From the NCBI RefSeq assembly GCF_020177055.1, contig NZ_JAIQXT010000010.1, positions 1-64,000 on the forward strand: 64,000 nt of DNA. Direction: 5' to 3'. The stretch's first letter is position 1. Each line of letters starts with the position of its first letter. The notes below the pieces were generated by a model, which saw nothing but the letters and a program-made list of their open reading frames with translations, had not been told where the DNA came from and made no database searches. This document shows, piece by piece, positions 7,961-17,222 of this stretch. The stretch comes from Sphingomonas sp. R647. Its GTDB lineage: Bacteria; Pseudomonadota; Alphaproteobacteria; Sphingomonadales; Sphingomonadaceae. Made by a program: the position numbers and the translations under genes.

Positions 7961-9375
7961 CGTTATCACTTTTCTATTTATAGAGTGGTGTTTTCCCTAA
8001 GTGCGGCCAGACCTAGAACATAAGATTACTATCTAACAGCAATAGGTCACCATCACTTACTGCTCGTAAATTCGGATTTACAAACGAGATGCGATAAACC
8101 TCCGTCGAGACTTTTAGCCCTCAGAATGTTCATTTTGCGATGCAACATATCGCGAAACCGACCACGGTTGCAAGCTGTTTGCAGGCGCCGAGCTGAGTTT
8201 AACCCACTTTGACTTCTATTAATCGGAGTCGGAGACACGTCGTGCGAGCCGCGACCACTAAGCGTGATAGAGACAGCCCGCCATGGAGGACGTTGCCCGT
8301 GAAGCGCCTGTTCCGGTGAATCTAGCGCGGAGCGGGCACTTGCGCGGCCCGATCGCCAGCCAGGGGTTTCCGGCTTAAGATGGTGAAGATGAACTGAAGG
8401 ACCAGGCCACGTCGCAACGCAAGTAGTGACGTACACTAAAAAACATGCGCCGCGTCGGCGCTTAGGATATGCCGGGCATCAGGCCCGCGGACACGGCCGC
8501 CTCGTCCACGATAGTCGGCCCTACCGCTTTGCCTACCTCCTCCCAAACCAGTCTCGCAGGCCCATCAATGGAACGTGCAGACGTTAGCGGAAGGCCATGC
8601 AGCATCTACTGAAGAATCTCGAGCACGCCACAGACCTGGGTGTTCTAGCCAACTAAGGCGAGACCTCGGCGTTGGAAACCTATTCTGCCGAGGCCGTGGA
8701 ATGGCCGTGCGGAACCTGCGGCCGCATGATCCGCTCGCGATGTATGGTTGTGGCGATTAGCAGAAAGCGGCAGACCGGATCGAGCAAATAGGCATCCGTG
8801 TGAGCGTCAATTAGTACCGTCGGCACCGGATCGGGTTGCGGGGTTCTGGCCAAGCAAAACGTATCTTGTTGCGCGGGACCTCGTTGGATTAGGCAACTCG
8901 CCGCCTCGCGCCCGCCTGCCTTGATCGGATCGGGCCCCTCAATCGGGACATGGAAGGGGCTACCGGTGCCGGCCTCAAACTCCTTGGCTACTTATGTAGC
9001 GTCAGTGAAGTCGCTCCCCTCAGTGACCAAACCACGCCCGGCCGGTGGGAGTGATAATCGCGCTTATGTCTGACCACCATATGCTTCGCCCTGCGTAGAC
9101 CTATGCATCAAGCTGATTTCAATTATTATTTATTATTTATCATTTACTCTCCCTTGAGTTAGATCCCCCAGCAATTCAGCCACGTCCCTTTCAACGACCG
9201 CTCTTTAGAGCCCGTCACATTATTATTGGGGCGCATAATATGAAGCCATTAAAAAGGCATCATTAGACCGAGTCAACTGGTCGACATATCGCTTTACTAC
9301 ATATAATTTAACGTGAACTGTGGTGATCTATGCGCCTCTCACGGTGGGCTGTGGTCTAAATATACATTTCAGCCA
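7961..9375. other. Gene-poor 1.4-kb stretch between polysaccharide locus and ugd
   Basis: No convincing gene was found on either strand. The minus strand is open from about 8991 down to 8683 in one frame and from about 8600 to 8464 in another, with coding-like residue composition, but neither has a good start or a family I recognise; these may be decayed gene pieces. Near 9121-9150 there is a strongly A+T-rich patch. The promoter of the fusion gene probably lies just above 7960. Confidence 0.4.
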
Positions 9376-10704
9376 TCAAGCGAAGGCGCTTAGCTGAGAG
9401 GGCTTTCCTACGCCGATCAATTTAAGCTCTGCTGCCGCGGCCTCTGCCTCAGGGTAAATGTTGCGAAGGTCGACCAGCAGCGGCGTGCTCAGCAACTTCT
9501 TCATCCGCCCAAGGTCCAGTGCCCGGAATTCGTCCCACTCGGTGACGATTACCAGCGCGTCGGCACCCTCCGCCGCAGCATAGGGGCTGGCCGAGAATTC
9601 GACGTCCTTGAGCAGCGGTCGGGCCTGTTCGACGCCTTCGGGGTCATAAGCGCGGACGATCGCGCCGGCATCCTGCAGCGTCTGGATCACTGCCAGGCTG
9701 GGGGCGTCGCGCATGTCGTCGGTGTTCGGCTTGAAGGTGAGGCCGAGGATCGCGACGGTCTTGCCGCGCACCTCGCCGCCCATCGCCTTGATCACCTTGC
9801 GCCCCATTGCGCGCTTGCGGCTGTCATTGACCTGCACCGTCGCCTCGACGATCCGCAACGGGGTTTCATTGTCGTCGGCGGTCTTGAGCAGCGCCAGCGT
9901 GTCCTTGGGGAAGCACGATCCTCCATAGCCGGGGCCGGCGTTGAGGAACTTGCGCCCGATGCGGTTGTCCATGCCGATGCCGCGCGACACTTCCTGCACG
10001 TCCGCGCCGACCTGTTCGCACAGGTCCGCAATCTCGTTGATGAAGGTGATCTTCACCGCAAGGAACGCGTTGGCGGCGTATTTGATCAGCTCGGCAGTGC
10101 GGCGCCCGGTGAACAGCAACGGTGCCGACTGGTTGAGCGAGAGCGGGCGGTAGATGTCGCGCATCACCTGGCTCGCGCCCTCATCCTCGCTGCCGATAAC
10201 GACGCGGTCGGGGCGCTTGAAGTCGGCGATCGCCGCGCCTTCGCGCAGGAATTCAGGGTTGGACACGACAGTGATGCCCTTGTCGGGGGCGATTCTCGCG
10301 ACGATGCGCTCGACCTCGTCGCCGGTGCCGACGGGAACGGTCGACTTGGTGACGATCACCGCCGGCCCGTCGAGTGCGGCGACGATCTCCTCGGCCGCGG
10401 CAAAGACATAGGAAAGGTCGGCATGACCGTCACCGCGCCGGCTGGGCGTGCCGACCGCGATGAACACCGCGTCCGCGCCTTTGACCCCTTCGGCGAGGTC
10501 AGTGGTGAAGGACAGGCGCCCCGCTTTGACGTTCGACGCGACCAGCTCGGCGAGGCCGGGCTCATAGATCGGCATGACATTCTGGTGCAGCAGCTCGATC
10601 TTGCGTGCGTCCTTGTCGACGCACACCACGTCGTGCCCGAAATCGGAGAAGCACGCCCCGGAAACCAGGCCGACATAGCCAGTGCCGATCATCGCAATAC
10701 GCAT
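9376..10704 (-). CDS. ugd: UDP-glucose 6-dehydrogenase
   Basis: 442 residues, full length for the family. It oxidises UDP-glucose twice with NAD+ to give UDP-glucuronate for acidic exopolysaccharides. The Rossmann motif GTGYVG is at residues 7-12; the middle domain has the KYAANAFLAVKITFINE helix; the catalytic cysteine sits in GGSCFPKD near residue 264; the C-terminal domain includes GLTFKPNTDDMRD. ATG start with GGAG 8 nt upstream. It lies downstream of galU on the same strand with a 119-nt gap, so the pair probably forms one UDP-sugar supply unit. Confidence 0.97.
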   Translation of the reverse strand: MRIAMIGTGYVGLVSGACFSDFGHDVVCVDKDARKIELLHQNVMPIYEPGLAELVASNVKAGRLSFTTDLAEGVKGADAVFIAVGTPSRRGDGHADLSYVFAAAEEIVAALDGPAVIVTKSTVPVGTGDEVERIVARIAPDKGITVVSNPEFLREGAAIADFKRPDRVVIGSEDEGASQVMRDIYRPLSLNQSAPLLFTGRRTAELIKYAANAFLAVKITFINEIADLCEQVGADVQEVSRGIGMDNRIGRKFLNAGPGYGGSCFPKDTLALLKTADDNETPLRIVEATVQVNDSRKRAMGRKVIKAMGGEVRGKTVAILGLTFKPNTDDMRDAPSLAVIQTLQDAGAIVRAYDPEGVEQARPLLKDVEFSASPYAAAEGADALVIVTEWDEFRALDLGRMKKLLSTPLLVDLRNIYPEAEAAAAELKLIGVGKPSQLSAFA

Positions 10705-10823
10705 TCAATTTTCTCCAGCGGAGTCAGCGCGAGGCTACAATTGTCTAGACATTTTGAACAAGCACGATCGAGCCGCCGGACAAAACCGCCTGATGAGTAG
10801 AGCGGTCAGCCGGGTTGCAGGTC

Positions 10824-11693
10824 CTAGATATTCAGCCGGTCGACAAACGCCCGGACCTTTTGCCCGATATCCTCACGCTCCAGAGCCAAGGCAACGTTCG
10901 CCTGAATAAAGCCAGCCTTGTCCCCGCAATCATAGCGCGCTCCGTCAAAGGTATAGCCATGAAAGGGCTGATTTCCAATCAACTGCGCCATCGCATCGGT
11001 CAGCTGGATCTCGCCACCCGCGCCCTTTGTCGGGTTATCGAGAATGCGCATCACCTCAGGCTGCAAAATATAGCGCCCGGGAATCATCAGGTTGGATGGC
11101 GCCGTTCCAAGCTTCGGCTTTTCGACCAGCTCACGGACCTCAGTCAGGCGCCCGTCGCGCGACCCTGGTGTGATGATCCCATACTTGTCGGTCTCGCTGT
11201 CGGGCACTTCGAGGGCGCCAATAACATTGCCCCCTACCCGCTCATAGGCAACCATCATCTGTGACAGGAAACCAGGCTTTCCGACCATCAGTTCGTCGGC
11301 GAGCAAGACCGCAAAAGGCTCGTCGCCGACGATTTCGCGGGCGCACCATACCGCGTGCCCAAGCCCCAGCGGTTCCTGCTGCCGGACATAAACAGGAGAG
11401 CCCGGCTTCTGGCGCGTTCCTTGGATCAGTTCGAGGCTCTTGCCGCGGGCCGTCATGGTCGCCTCGAGCTCATAGGCGATGTCGAAATGGTCCTCGAGCG
11501 CCGCCTTGCCTCGGCCGGTCACGAAGATAATCTGCTCGATCCCCGCCTCCAGCGCTTCTTCAACCGCGTATTGAATCAGCGGCTTGTCGACGATCGTCAA
11601 CATTTCCTTGGGCATTGCTTTTGTCGCCGGCAGAAATCGGGTCCCCAAGCCCGCAACCGGAAACACAGCCTTGCGAACAGGCTTGATCGACAT
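10824..11693 (-). CDS. galU: UTP-glucose-1-phosphate uridylyltransferase
   Basis: 289 residues from the ATG at 11693, chosen because GGGGGAG stands 9 nt upstream and the protein then begins with the normal GalU N-terminus (KAVFPVAGLGTRFLPATKA). It makes UDP-glucose from UTP and glucose-1-phosphate. The activating-site segment LGTRFLPATKAMPKEM, the VEEALEAGIEQIIFVTGRGK block and the VEKP motif (in LVEKPKLG) identify it as the bacterial GalU type rather than a related nucleotidyltransferase. Its product feeds the adjacent ugd gene. Confidence 0.97.
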   Translation of the reverse strand: MSIKPVRKAVFPVAGLGTRFLPATKAMPKEMLTIVDKPLIQYAVEEALEAGIEQIIFVTGRGKAALEDHFDIAYELEATMTARGKSLELIQGTRQKPGSPVYVRQQEPLGLGHAVWCAREIVGDEPFAVLLADELMVGKPGFLSQMMVAYERVGGNVIGALEVPDSETDKYGIITPGSRDGRLTEVRELVEKPKLGTAPSNLMIPGRYILQPEVMRILDNPTKGAGGEIQLTDAMAQLIGNQPFHGYTFDGARYDCGDKAGFIQANVALALEREDIGQKVRAFVDRLNI

Positions 11694-11811
11694 GAATTTT
11701 GCTCCCCCGCAAAAATCGAGCACCCCCAATTAGGCTCGACGCCATGCATATCGATCTATAGCCAAGTCATATGCTGCAAAGCAAAAAAAATGTTCCGGAG
11801 TGTCCTGTTTC

Positions 11812-12246
11812 ATGTCGCCCGATCATGCCGATGCGCCTTTACTAGACCGGAAAAGGAAATCCGTTGCGAGAATCGCGCTCGAGATGTGCCTGTATGGGCT
11901 TTGTGCCGCACTGTTCGGAGTGACGCTGTTCCTGGCGGTGTCGAACCACCCCCTTGCCCATGTCATCGAGTCAGGCCCCGCGCGGCATGCATTGGCCTTT
12001 GCGATCCTCCCGATCACCACGTCATTGCTATGGCCGCGGCTGCCCTTTCTTCCCCACCTCATCTTCTACGCCGTGTTCGGTGCGGCGATCGAGATTGCGC
12101 AGTGGCAGATGCATGCCGGGCGCTCGGGTGAACTGGAAGACTGGCTGGTCGATATTGCCGTTGCCGTCTTTGTCCTCGCCACAGTCGCTCAAGTCCGCGA
12201 GTATCTGGCGCAACGACGTCGCGGCGCGCCGGAGCAGCACTCCTGA
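11812..12246 (+). CDS. VanZ-like membrane protein
   Basis: About 144 residues with four hydrophobic segments. The segment YAVFGAAIEIAQWQMHAGRSGELEDWLVD (given here in two parts: YAVFGAAIEIAQW, then a Gly/Arg-rich turn and ELEDWLVD) matches the conserved core of VanZ-like proteins, small membrane proteins of poorly known role in envelope or teicoplanin tolerance. It is transcribed divergently from galU, with the shared promoter region at 11694-11811. The ATG at 11812 has GGAG about 11 nt upstream; a GTG at 11800 sits too close to that site to be preferred. Confidence 0.65.
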   Translation: MSPDHADAPLLDRKRKSVARIALEMCLYGLCAALFGVTLFLAVSNHPLAHVIESGPARHALAFAILPITTSLLWPRLPFLPHLIFYAVFGAAIEIAQWQMHAGRSGELEDWLVDIAVAVFVLATVAQVREYLAQRRRGAPEQHS

Positions 12247-12774
12247 GGCGCTGGCCACACAATGCTACAAGTCAGCCTGGCCTGTCCGGTTCCAGACCAG
12301 CGCGGTCCGGACATCCGTTGAGGACGGCGCGTAGATCGCACCCCTGGAGATCTCTGGGATGTGAGTGCGGGACGGACCGGGCTGTCCCCCCAGGGAGCCC
12401 GGTCCGGCGGCCAGAAGCCGTTGGTCGCAGGGCTTTCCTAGGCGTCAAATGGTAAACAATGGTTAAACCAGAACGGCAAAATGCATGTTCCACGGTTCAT
12501 TTTGAGTAACAAAGTTGGTTTTTTGCCCGAGCACGCTCGTATCACGCGAAACCTCACGGTCTAGATCGTCGCTTTTCTGAACCGAAGGCCCAAAACATGT
12601 TCGGGAACCCGATGCTTCCTGGGTCCGAAATGAAACTATTCAGACTTTTTCCGGGAATCGCGGAGACCTCTGCAATCCCAGCAAATACAGTCACGCACAT
12701 CGTGCGTTTTGGCGCTCGACCTTTCGCGTGATCGACGGCATGCTGCACCCGCGACTCACGCAGGGGGCAGTTCG
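12247..12774. other. Intergenic region without a recognised gene
   Basis: 528 bases between the VanZ-like gene and the next small gene. It holds a perfect inverted repeat at 12373-12406 (listed separately) and an A/T-richer section around 12440-12540. No reading frame with a ribosome site was found; the promoter of the 12775 gene should lie in the right half. Confidence 0.4.
12373..12406. terminator. Perfect 11-bp inverted repeat, possible terminator
   Basis: CGGACCGGGCT at 12373-12383 is repeated inverted as AGCCCGGTCCG at 12396-12406 with a 12-nt loop. It lies about 130 nt after the VanZ-like stop codon. No run of T follows on the plus strand, so an intrinsic terminator is only a possibility; a binding site or mRNA-stabilising hairpin fits as well. 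Confidence 0.35.
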
Positions 12775-13182
12775 ATGACCGATTCCATCCAAGCGACCCG
12801 ATCTTGCCCGGTAGACCTGCAAAGGGGCCTGCTTCCGGACGGCTGCAAGAGTGTGGATGTCATAGACGTCATTCTAGCACCCGATCAGAGTCCCGCATCC
12901 ACTGGGATCCTGCAGCTCGACGTCACCTATCTCGGGAGCGAGGGCAGTCATGCCTTTGTGGCCTGTTGGGATGGCTCCTGGATCGAGACCAGTCCGCCGG
13001 GGCTCTCGGTTCTACTTGGTCATCACGGATCAGGTGACGAACATGCGGCTCCGACCAAGCAGACACTTTGCATCGATATGGGTGCTGCGTTGCGAGAGCG
13101 GCCTGCATTCTGGGCGATGGCCATTGCCAACAATGCGATGAGCCCAGCGACACAAGTAACGGCTGAACCCGTCTCCGCCTGA
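12775..13182 (+). CDS. Hypothetical protein, 135 aa
   Basis: 135 residues from an ATG at 12775 with GGGGGCAG about 6 nt upstream, which supports a real gene. The protein is soluble, acidic and has two Cys near the N-terminus (SCPVDLQRG, GCKSVDV). The first half looks beta-rich (ILQLDVTYLGSEGSHAF), the second half ends with a helical stretch FWAMAIANNAM. I do not recognise a family. It stands alone between two gene-free stretches. Confidence 0.55.
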   Translation: MTDSIQATRSCPVDLQRGLLPDGCKSVDVIDVILAPDQSPASTGILQLDVTYLGSEGSHAFVACWDGSWIETSPPGLSVLLGHHGSGDEHAAPTKQTLCIDMGAALRERPAFWAMAIANNAMSPATQVTAEPVSA

Positions 13183-13554
13183 GGCGAGATCTCGACTGGG
13201 ATCCAAGTCAAACGCTCGGCATGTGCCTTGCGCGATGTGGTTTAGTGCCAGTCCTGCGCTATCGGGAAAGAGATAGGCGCCGACGGGCTGATTCAGGGGG
13301 AATCATAAGCGCCCGCCGACGGCCAATGATGCAGCAGATCCTACAAACGCGTCAACGGACTTGTTGATCAGCCTCGACAGCTAGTTTTCATCGTCGTCTC
13401 AAAACACTCCAAGGCGAGGGAAACTTGCGCTCAAGCCTCCAGGATCGAGCTTTAAAATATAGCAGTCGTGAGCTCCTTTATTCTCCTACTAATCATTGAG
13501 AATATGCGTTTCTCATGCAACAATGCTGCATTCGGATTCGCAACGGAGGCAACC
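13183..13554. other. Intergenic region upstream of small Cys/His protein
   Basis: 372 bases without a supported gene. The right end (13450-13530) is distinctly A+T rich and holds the dyad at 13497-13515, so it probably carries the promoter of the 13555 gene. Confidence 0.4.
13497..13515. promoter_or_regulatory. Short dyad TGAGAA-N7-TTCTCA
   Basis: A perfect 6-bp inverted repeat with a 7-nt spacer lies 40 nt before the ATG of the small Cys/His protein, inside an A+T-rich patch. Its size and place fit an operator, but no regulator can be assigned and a chance match is possible. Confidence 0.25.
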
Positions 13555-13698
13555 ATGGCTCATCTTGTAAAGAGGATCATGCGATCGCTCAAATGCGTTT
13601 CACGTGGACATCACTGGGAGCGGAGTCGAAGCAAGCCAGGATATTTAACCTGCGCACGCTGTCGAAAACGTGTTTCTGACCGGACAGTTCAGAAATAA
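13555..13698 (+). CDS. Small Cys/His zinc-ribbon-like protein, copy A (47 aa)
   Basis: 47 residues from the ATG at 13555, which has GGAGG 6 nt upstream; an earlier in-frame start at 13468 gives an unrelated hydrophobic extension and no ribosome site. Potential metal ligands are C14, H19, H20, C33 and C36 (C-x4-HH-x12-C-x2-C). The protein is strongly basic. A paralogue with the same ligand spacing and the shared core RGHHW...SRS.PGY.TC.RCR lies at 21696-21836, which strongly supports both as genes. Function unknown; binding of nucleic acid is possible for such a small basic zinc-ribbon-like fold. Confidence 0.7.
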   Translation: MAHLVKRIMRSLKCVSRGHHWERSRSKPGYLTCARCRKRVSDRTVQK

Positions 13699-13947
13699 CG
13701 AATTCATTTTATTGATGTTTTGTTCAGTTGCTGCCATTCCGCTTATACCGTCCGCACATCGTAAGTCCTGACTTTGGCCGAGGCGACGGTCTCCAAGGAC
13801 CGTAAATCATCGTCGGCGATAGCGGCGTTCGAGTTTTTCCACACCCCCTCCCCTATCACCTGAGGTCGCCAGAGTGCTCCAACACAACTCCGGCTCCCCC
13901 ATGACAGTCGATCGCGGCAACCCCGCGTCAATGCTCGCCCGCGCTCT

Positions 13948-15765
13948 TTACGGGCCCGGCGCTACCGGTCTGTCGAGCAATCCAAGGGCAACGACCTGGT
14001 CGTTCCAGAAAATTGAGCGTCCGAAGGTCGGGAGAAGCGCATCGCGCGTATCGCGCCAGCGTCGGATCAGAGACTCCGAATCGTTGGGGTGACCAAAATC
14101 TGCATGAACCTTGGCCTTGTCGAGCGGCCCCAGCTTTGCCCAGTGCATTGAAAATGGCGTTCCCTGTTGCTCAAGGGCCTGGCGTACCGCAATCGCACCC
14201 TTCTCGAGCGTCTGCGCAAGCAACGCCAGATCCTTGAGCATCTCCTCGGCATCGGGCAGCTCGGGCGGGATCTGGGCTGCGGCAAGTTTGCAGATCAGCG
14301 GGGACAAACCGTCGATCTCGATCACCGCATTATGGTCGAACCGTGTAAAGGCCATCGTGCCAGCAGGTTTGGCAACGAAGCGTAGTGAAAACACGAAAGA
14401 CGGCTCGAGCAATTCGACCGCCCTGCAGATCGCGGGGATCGCTGCAGCGACATGGTCAAGCGGGATCGCGTAGGACGCATTGTAAAGTGCCCCCGGAATG
14501 TTTCCGGTGATCTCGTCCTGGTGCAGCCCGCTCCAATAGTGGCCGTCGCGCTGCGGATCTTCAGGATCGAATATGCCGGTATTGGGCTCAAATCCGCCGA
14601 GGCTGCGGTAGAAGGCAAATGCCGACTCAGAGTTGTTGAGCAGGTAGCGCAGCGTACGGCTTACCGACGTTGGCGGATCCGTTGGATCGGGCAGCAATGC
14701 TGCGGTTTCGAGCTGCTTTGAGATATGAGACTTGACCAGCCATTCCCCGAGCTGCCCGATTGCGTCAGAGGGATGGAGCACATCTGCCTTTTTCGGCGGC
14801 AGCAGGGATGCACTCGCACGCGGCACATACATCATGTGCGTCGCATCGTCGCTGAAGGGCGCATGGGGGTTCAGCGTGATCTCGTAGAATTCAGGCTGGA
14901 CTGCGCAGTGCAATCGCGCCGCGATCTTGTCGAACGCGCCCTGCGCGAGATCGGCGAGCCAGTTGGCGTCGAGCTTGTCATGGCGGCGGAGCAGCGCGAA
15001 GGTCGTGTTGGGGACGAGCTCCATCGCGACGCCGTTGACGACCCCCATCGCTCCCAAATGAATGAGCGCGTCCTCAAACTGATCATCGTCGCGCACCAGA
15101 CGCAGGGTCGCCCCAGGAACGGTCAACCGCGCCAGCCCCTGTTTGCCAAGCACCGGGCATGAGCTCCGTTCGATCCAGACATGCTCGTCGTCGCTGACAA
15201 TCAGGTGCATCCCCAGCACCATGTCCTGGATGCCGCCATAACCCAGGCGCGACCCATGGCTCGCCGTGCCCGCTGCACCGGCAACGGTCGCGCCAAGATG
15301 GGTACCGCTTGTGCGAATGGTCATGTTGTGTGTCTCGGCCCAGGTAACGAGCTCGCGTAGTCGTGTTCCACCGCTGGTGAGCGCAATCCGGTCGGCGGCG
15401 ATCGTGCAGCCAGCGTCCTGCTCCGCTGGCGCCAGTGCAGCGGTGCCGGCGAGGCCTTCGCAGGCGAGTTGCGAGACCGGCGCACCGATCAGCGGGCTGA
15501 AACTCCAGCCCCGCCCATTGAGGCCGGCAGCAAAGCCGGTCGGCCGCTGCGCCTGCATCGATCTGAGCTTTCGCAGATGCTCCATTACCGGCCTCGCCGT
15601 CGCCGCGAACCGCTCAAGTCCGGATTGCGCGCCCACATCGGCCGCATGAACCCGACCGATGCTTTCCACCATCATCGAAGGCACCGGATTACCCGGCACG
15701 CTCTGGCCGAGCGTCAGATGGTAGTTCGACCAGGCTGCATAGCTGTCATAGCTAATTGAAGGCAT
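13948..15765 (-). CDS. FAD-linked oxidase (D-arabinono-lactone/alditol oxidase or cholesterol oxidase type)
   Basis: 605 residues with a PCMH-type FAD-binding domain at about 90-270: the TSGTHLGATVAGAAGTASHG stretch near 150-170 and the following SRLGYGGIQDMVLGMHLIV are typical of vanillyl-alcohol-oxidase fold flavoproteins, where the His or a nearby residue may hold FAD covalently. The C-terminal half should form the substrate domain. ATG start with GGAG 7 nt upstream. It follows the patatin gene on the same strand after 30 nt, so the two may be co-transcribed. Substrate is unknown; a sugar lactone, alditol or sterol are the obvious options. Confidence 0.7.
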   Translation of the reverse strand: MPSISYDSYAAWSNYHLTLGQSVPGNPVPSMMVESIGRVHAADVGAQSGLERFAATARPVMEHLRKLRSMQAQRPTGFAAGLNGRGWSFSPLIGAPVSQLACEGLAGTAALAPAEQDAGCTIAADRIALTSGGTRLRELVTWAETHNMTIRTSGTHLGATVAGAAGTASHGSRLGYGGIQDMVLGMHLIVSDDEHVWIERSSCPVLGKQGLARLTVPGATLRLVRDDDQFEDALIHLGAMGVVNGVAMELVPNTTFALLRRHDKLDANWLADLAQGAFDKIAARLHCAVQPEFYEITLNPHAPFSDDATHMMYVPRASASLLPPKKADVLHPSDAIGQLGEWLVKSHISKQLETAALLPDPTDPPTSVSRTLRYLLNNSESAFAFYRSLGGFEPNTGIFDPEDPQRDGHYWSGLHQDEITGNIPGALYNASYAIPLDHVAAAIPAICRAVELLEPSFVFSLRFVAKPAGTMAFTRFDHNAVIEIDGLSPLICKLAAAQIPPELPDAEEMLKDLALLAQTLEKGAIAVRQALEQQGTPFSMHWAKLGPLDKAKVHADFGHPNDSESLIRRWRDTRDALLPTFGRSIFWNDQVVALGLLDRPVAPGP

Positions 15766-15795
15766 TGAACGGCTCCGATCTGTGAAGATGGCAGG

Positions 15796-17112
15796 TCAGC
15801 GATTTTCAAGAAGCAACTGGTCCAGCTCGATCCAGGGCAAGCTCGGTGCCTTTGCCTTGTGCGAGCCCCAGCGGATGAGGCAGTCCATGAATTTGGCATT
15901 GAACACCTCGCCGGGGCGAGGGCCACAGGGGACCGGGTTGACCGCCGCGTTGTTGAACCCATCGGCGGTCATCACGAAAATCTGTCCCCGGGGATAAGAG
16001 AGACGCAGCGCAGCGATCGACATGAGCTCGCTTTGATTGACGATCGTCGAATAGCCGCGCATCCCCACGCGAAGCACATGGGGCTTTGCATCCACGGCGT
16101 AGCGGTCCGTCTCCCTGCCCCGCTTCTCCTCCTTCGCGTCGCGAAAGACGATCGTCGGGCCGTTGCGGATGACATAAAGTTCAGGAGGGGCGCCAAGCGA
16201 CTTGCTCGCTATATCCTGACGGCGCGCGACAGCTGCGTCGAACACCGAACTGCGCACACCCCCATCAAAATAGGTTCGCTGGTCGATCTGGACCGGCGAG
16301 AGCCGGACCGGGATCGAACTGGAGGCGAGTGCGACCCCCGCAACGCATTCGGCAAGCGCTGCGACCTTGGCGCGATCGGGCGGCGCTGTGCCTGAATAGA
16401 CTTGCCGCACCATCGCTGACACGGCAACAACCTTCATGTCGCCGGATCGGGCCTCGACCATGCCGATGAACAATTCGGGGCTGCCCGGCTTCATCATCCG
16501 TTCGAACGGCAGTTCGCCCGTTGCCGGGAGCAGATAGTCCATCAGCTTGCGGCGCAACGGGGCAAGGTCGTATTCCGAGCCCTTGCGTACCGCGCCAAAC
16601 AATGAATTGGTGAGCGCCAGATCTTCCTGACGCGTGATCCCATATTCGCGCACCATGCGGTCATAGTCGCCGGCAGCAACGAACAGGCTCTGCAACGACC
16701 CGGTGCTGATCCCGGTCACCACCGCCCAGTCGCGAATCCCTTTGTCGCGCAGGAATCCCGCGCCAAACGCGCCCCAGCTTCCGCCGCCCGAGAGCATCAG
16801 GGTCTTGGGGCCAGTCCCGATGGCCTTGGCGCTATGCCTTGCCGCTGCCGCGCGCAGCGCACCGATGATCGCGTCATCTTTGCCGTCGCCATCGTCCAGG
16901 CTGGCACCGACAGGCCCCGCCAGAGCGTCGATCGTGCCCTCGTCGAAACCGGCATCGCGTTGAAGCTGTTTAAACAGGGGCGACGGCTGGAACGTCTGCA
17001 TATGGTATTCGAGCCGCGGACCGCAGGTAAAGTGCATCGGCTTCGCGTCGAGAAGCTGTGAAAAACACCCGCCAAGTGCCATCGCCATTGGCAAGATCAT
17101 CAATGCGCGCAT
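15796..17112 (-). CDS. Patatin-like phospholipase lipoprotein
   Basis: 438 residues with an N-terminal lipoprotein signal ending in LGGC (Cys16), so the mature enzyme is probably anchored at the envelope. The patatin domain shows the oxyanion motif GGGSWG at 109-114, the nucleophile GISTG with Ser136 at 134-138, and the DGG motif with Asp283 at 283-285, giving the complete Ser-Asp dyad of lipid acyl hydrolases. ATG start with CAGGAG upstream. It is divergent from the large regulator at 17223, separated by 110 nt, and lies 30 nt before the FAD oxidase gene. Confidence 0.88.
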   Translation of the reverse strand: MRALMILPMAMALGGCFSQLLDAKPMHFTCGPRLEYHMQTFQPSPLFKQLQRDAGFDEGTIDALAGPVGASLDDGDGKDDAIIGALRAAAARHSAKAIGTGPKTLMLSGGGSWGAFGAGFLRDKGIRDWAVVTGISTGSLQSLFVAAGDYDRMVREYGITRQEDLALTNSLFGAVRKGSEYDLAPLRRKLMDYLLPATGELPFERMMKPGSPELFIGMVEARSGDMKVVAVSAMVRQVYSGTAPPDRAKVAALAECVAGVALASSSIPVRLSPVQIDQRTYFDGGVRSSVFDAAVARRQDIASKSLGAPPELYVIRNGPTIVFRDAKEEKRGRETDRYAVDAKPHVLRVGMRGYSTIVNQSELMSIAALRLSYPRGQIFVMTADGFNNAAVNPVPCGPRPGEVFNAKFMDCLIRWGSHKAKAPSLPWIELDQLLLENR

Positions 17113-17222
17113 GATCCGACTCCTGAAATTCAGTCTGCGTCACCTTCGTTGCTCACCCAATGCGCGACCCCGCGTCCAAAAAGCGTGAAAAGCCGCTGTC
17201 GGATCATTGCGATTTTGGGTAG

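Noticed and set aside
8053..8436. 127-codon minus-strand frame in the gap after the fusion gene
   Set aside because: No ribosome site, no domain and composition unlike a protein; kept only as part of the gap note.
9181..9260. Small GCTCT/AGAGC hairpin downstream of ugd
   Set aside because: Stem of only 5 bp and no T run at the proper side; not called a terminator.
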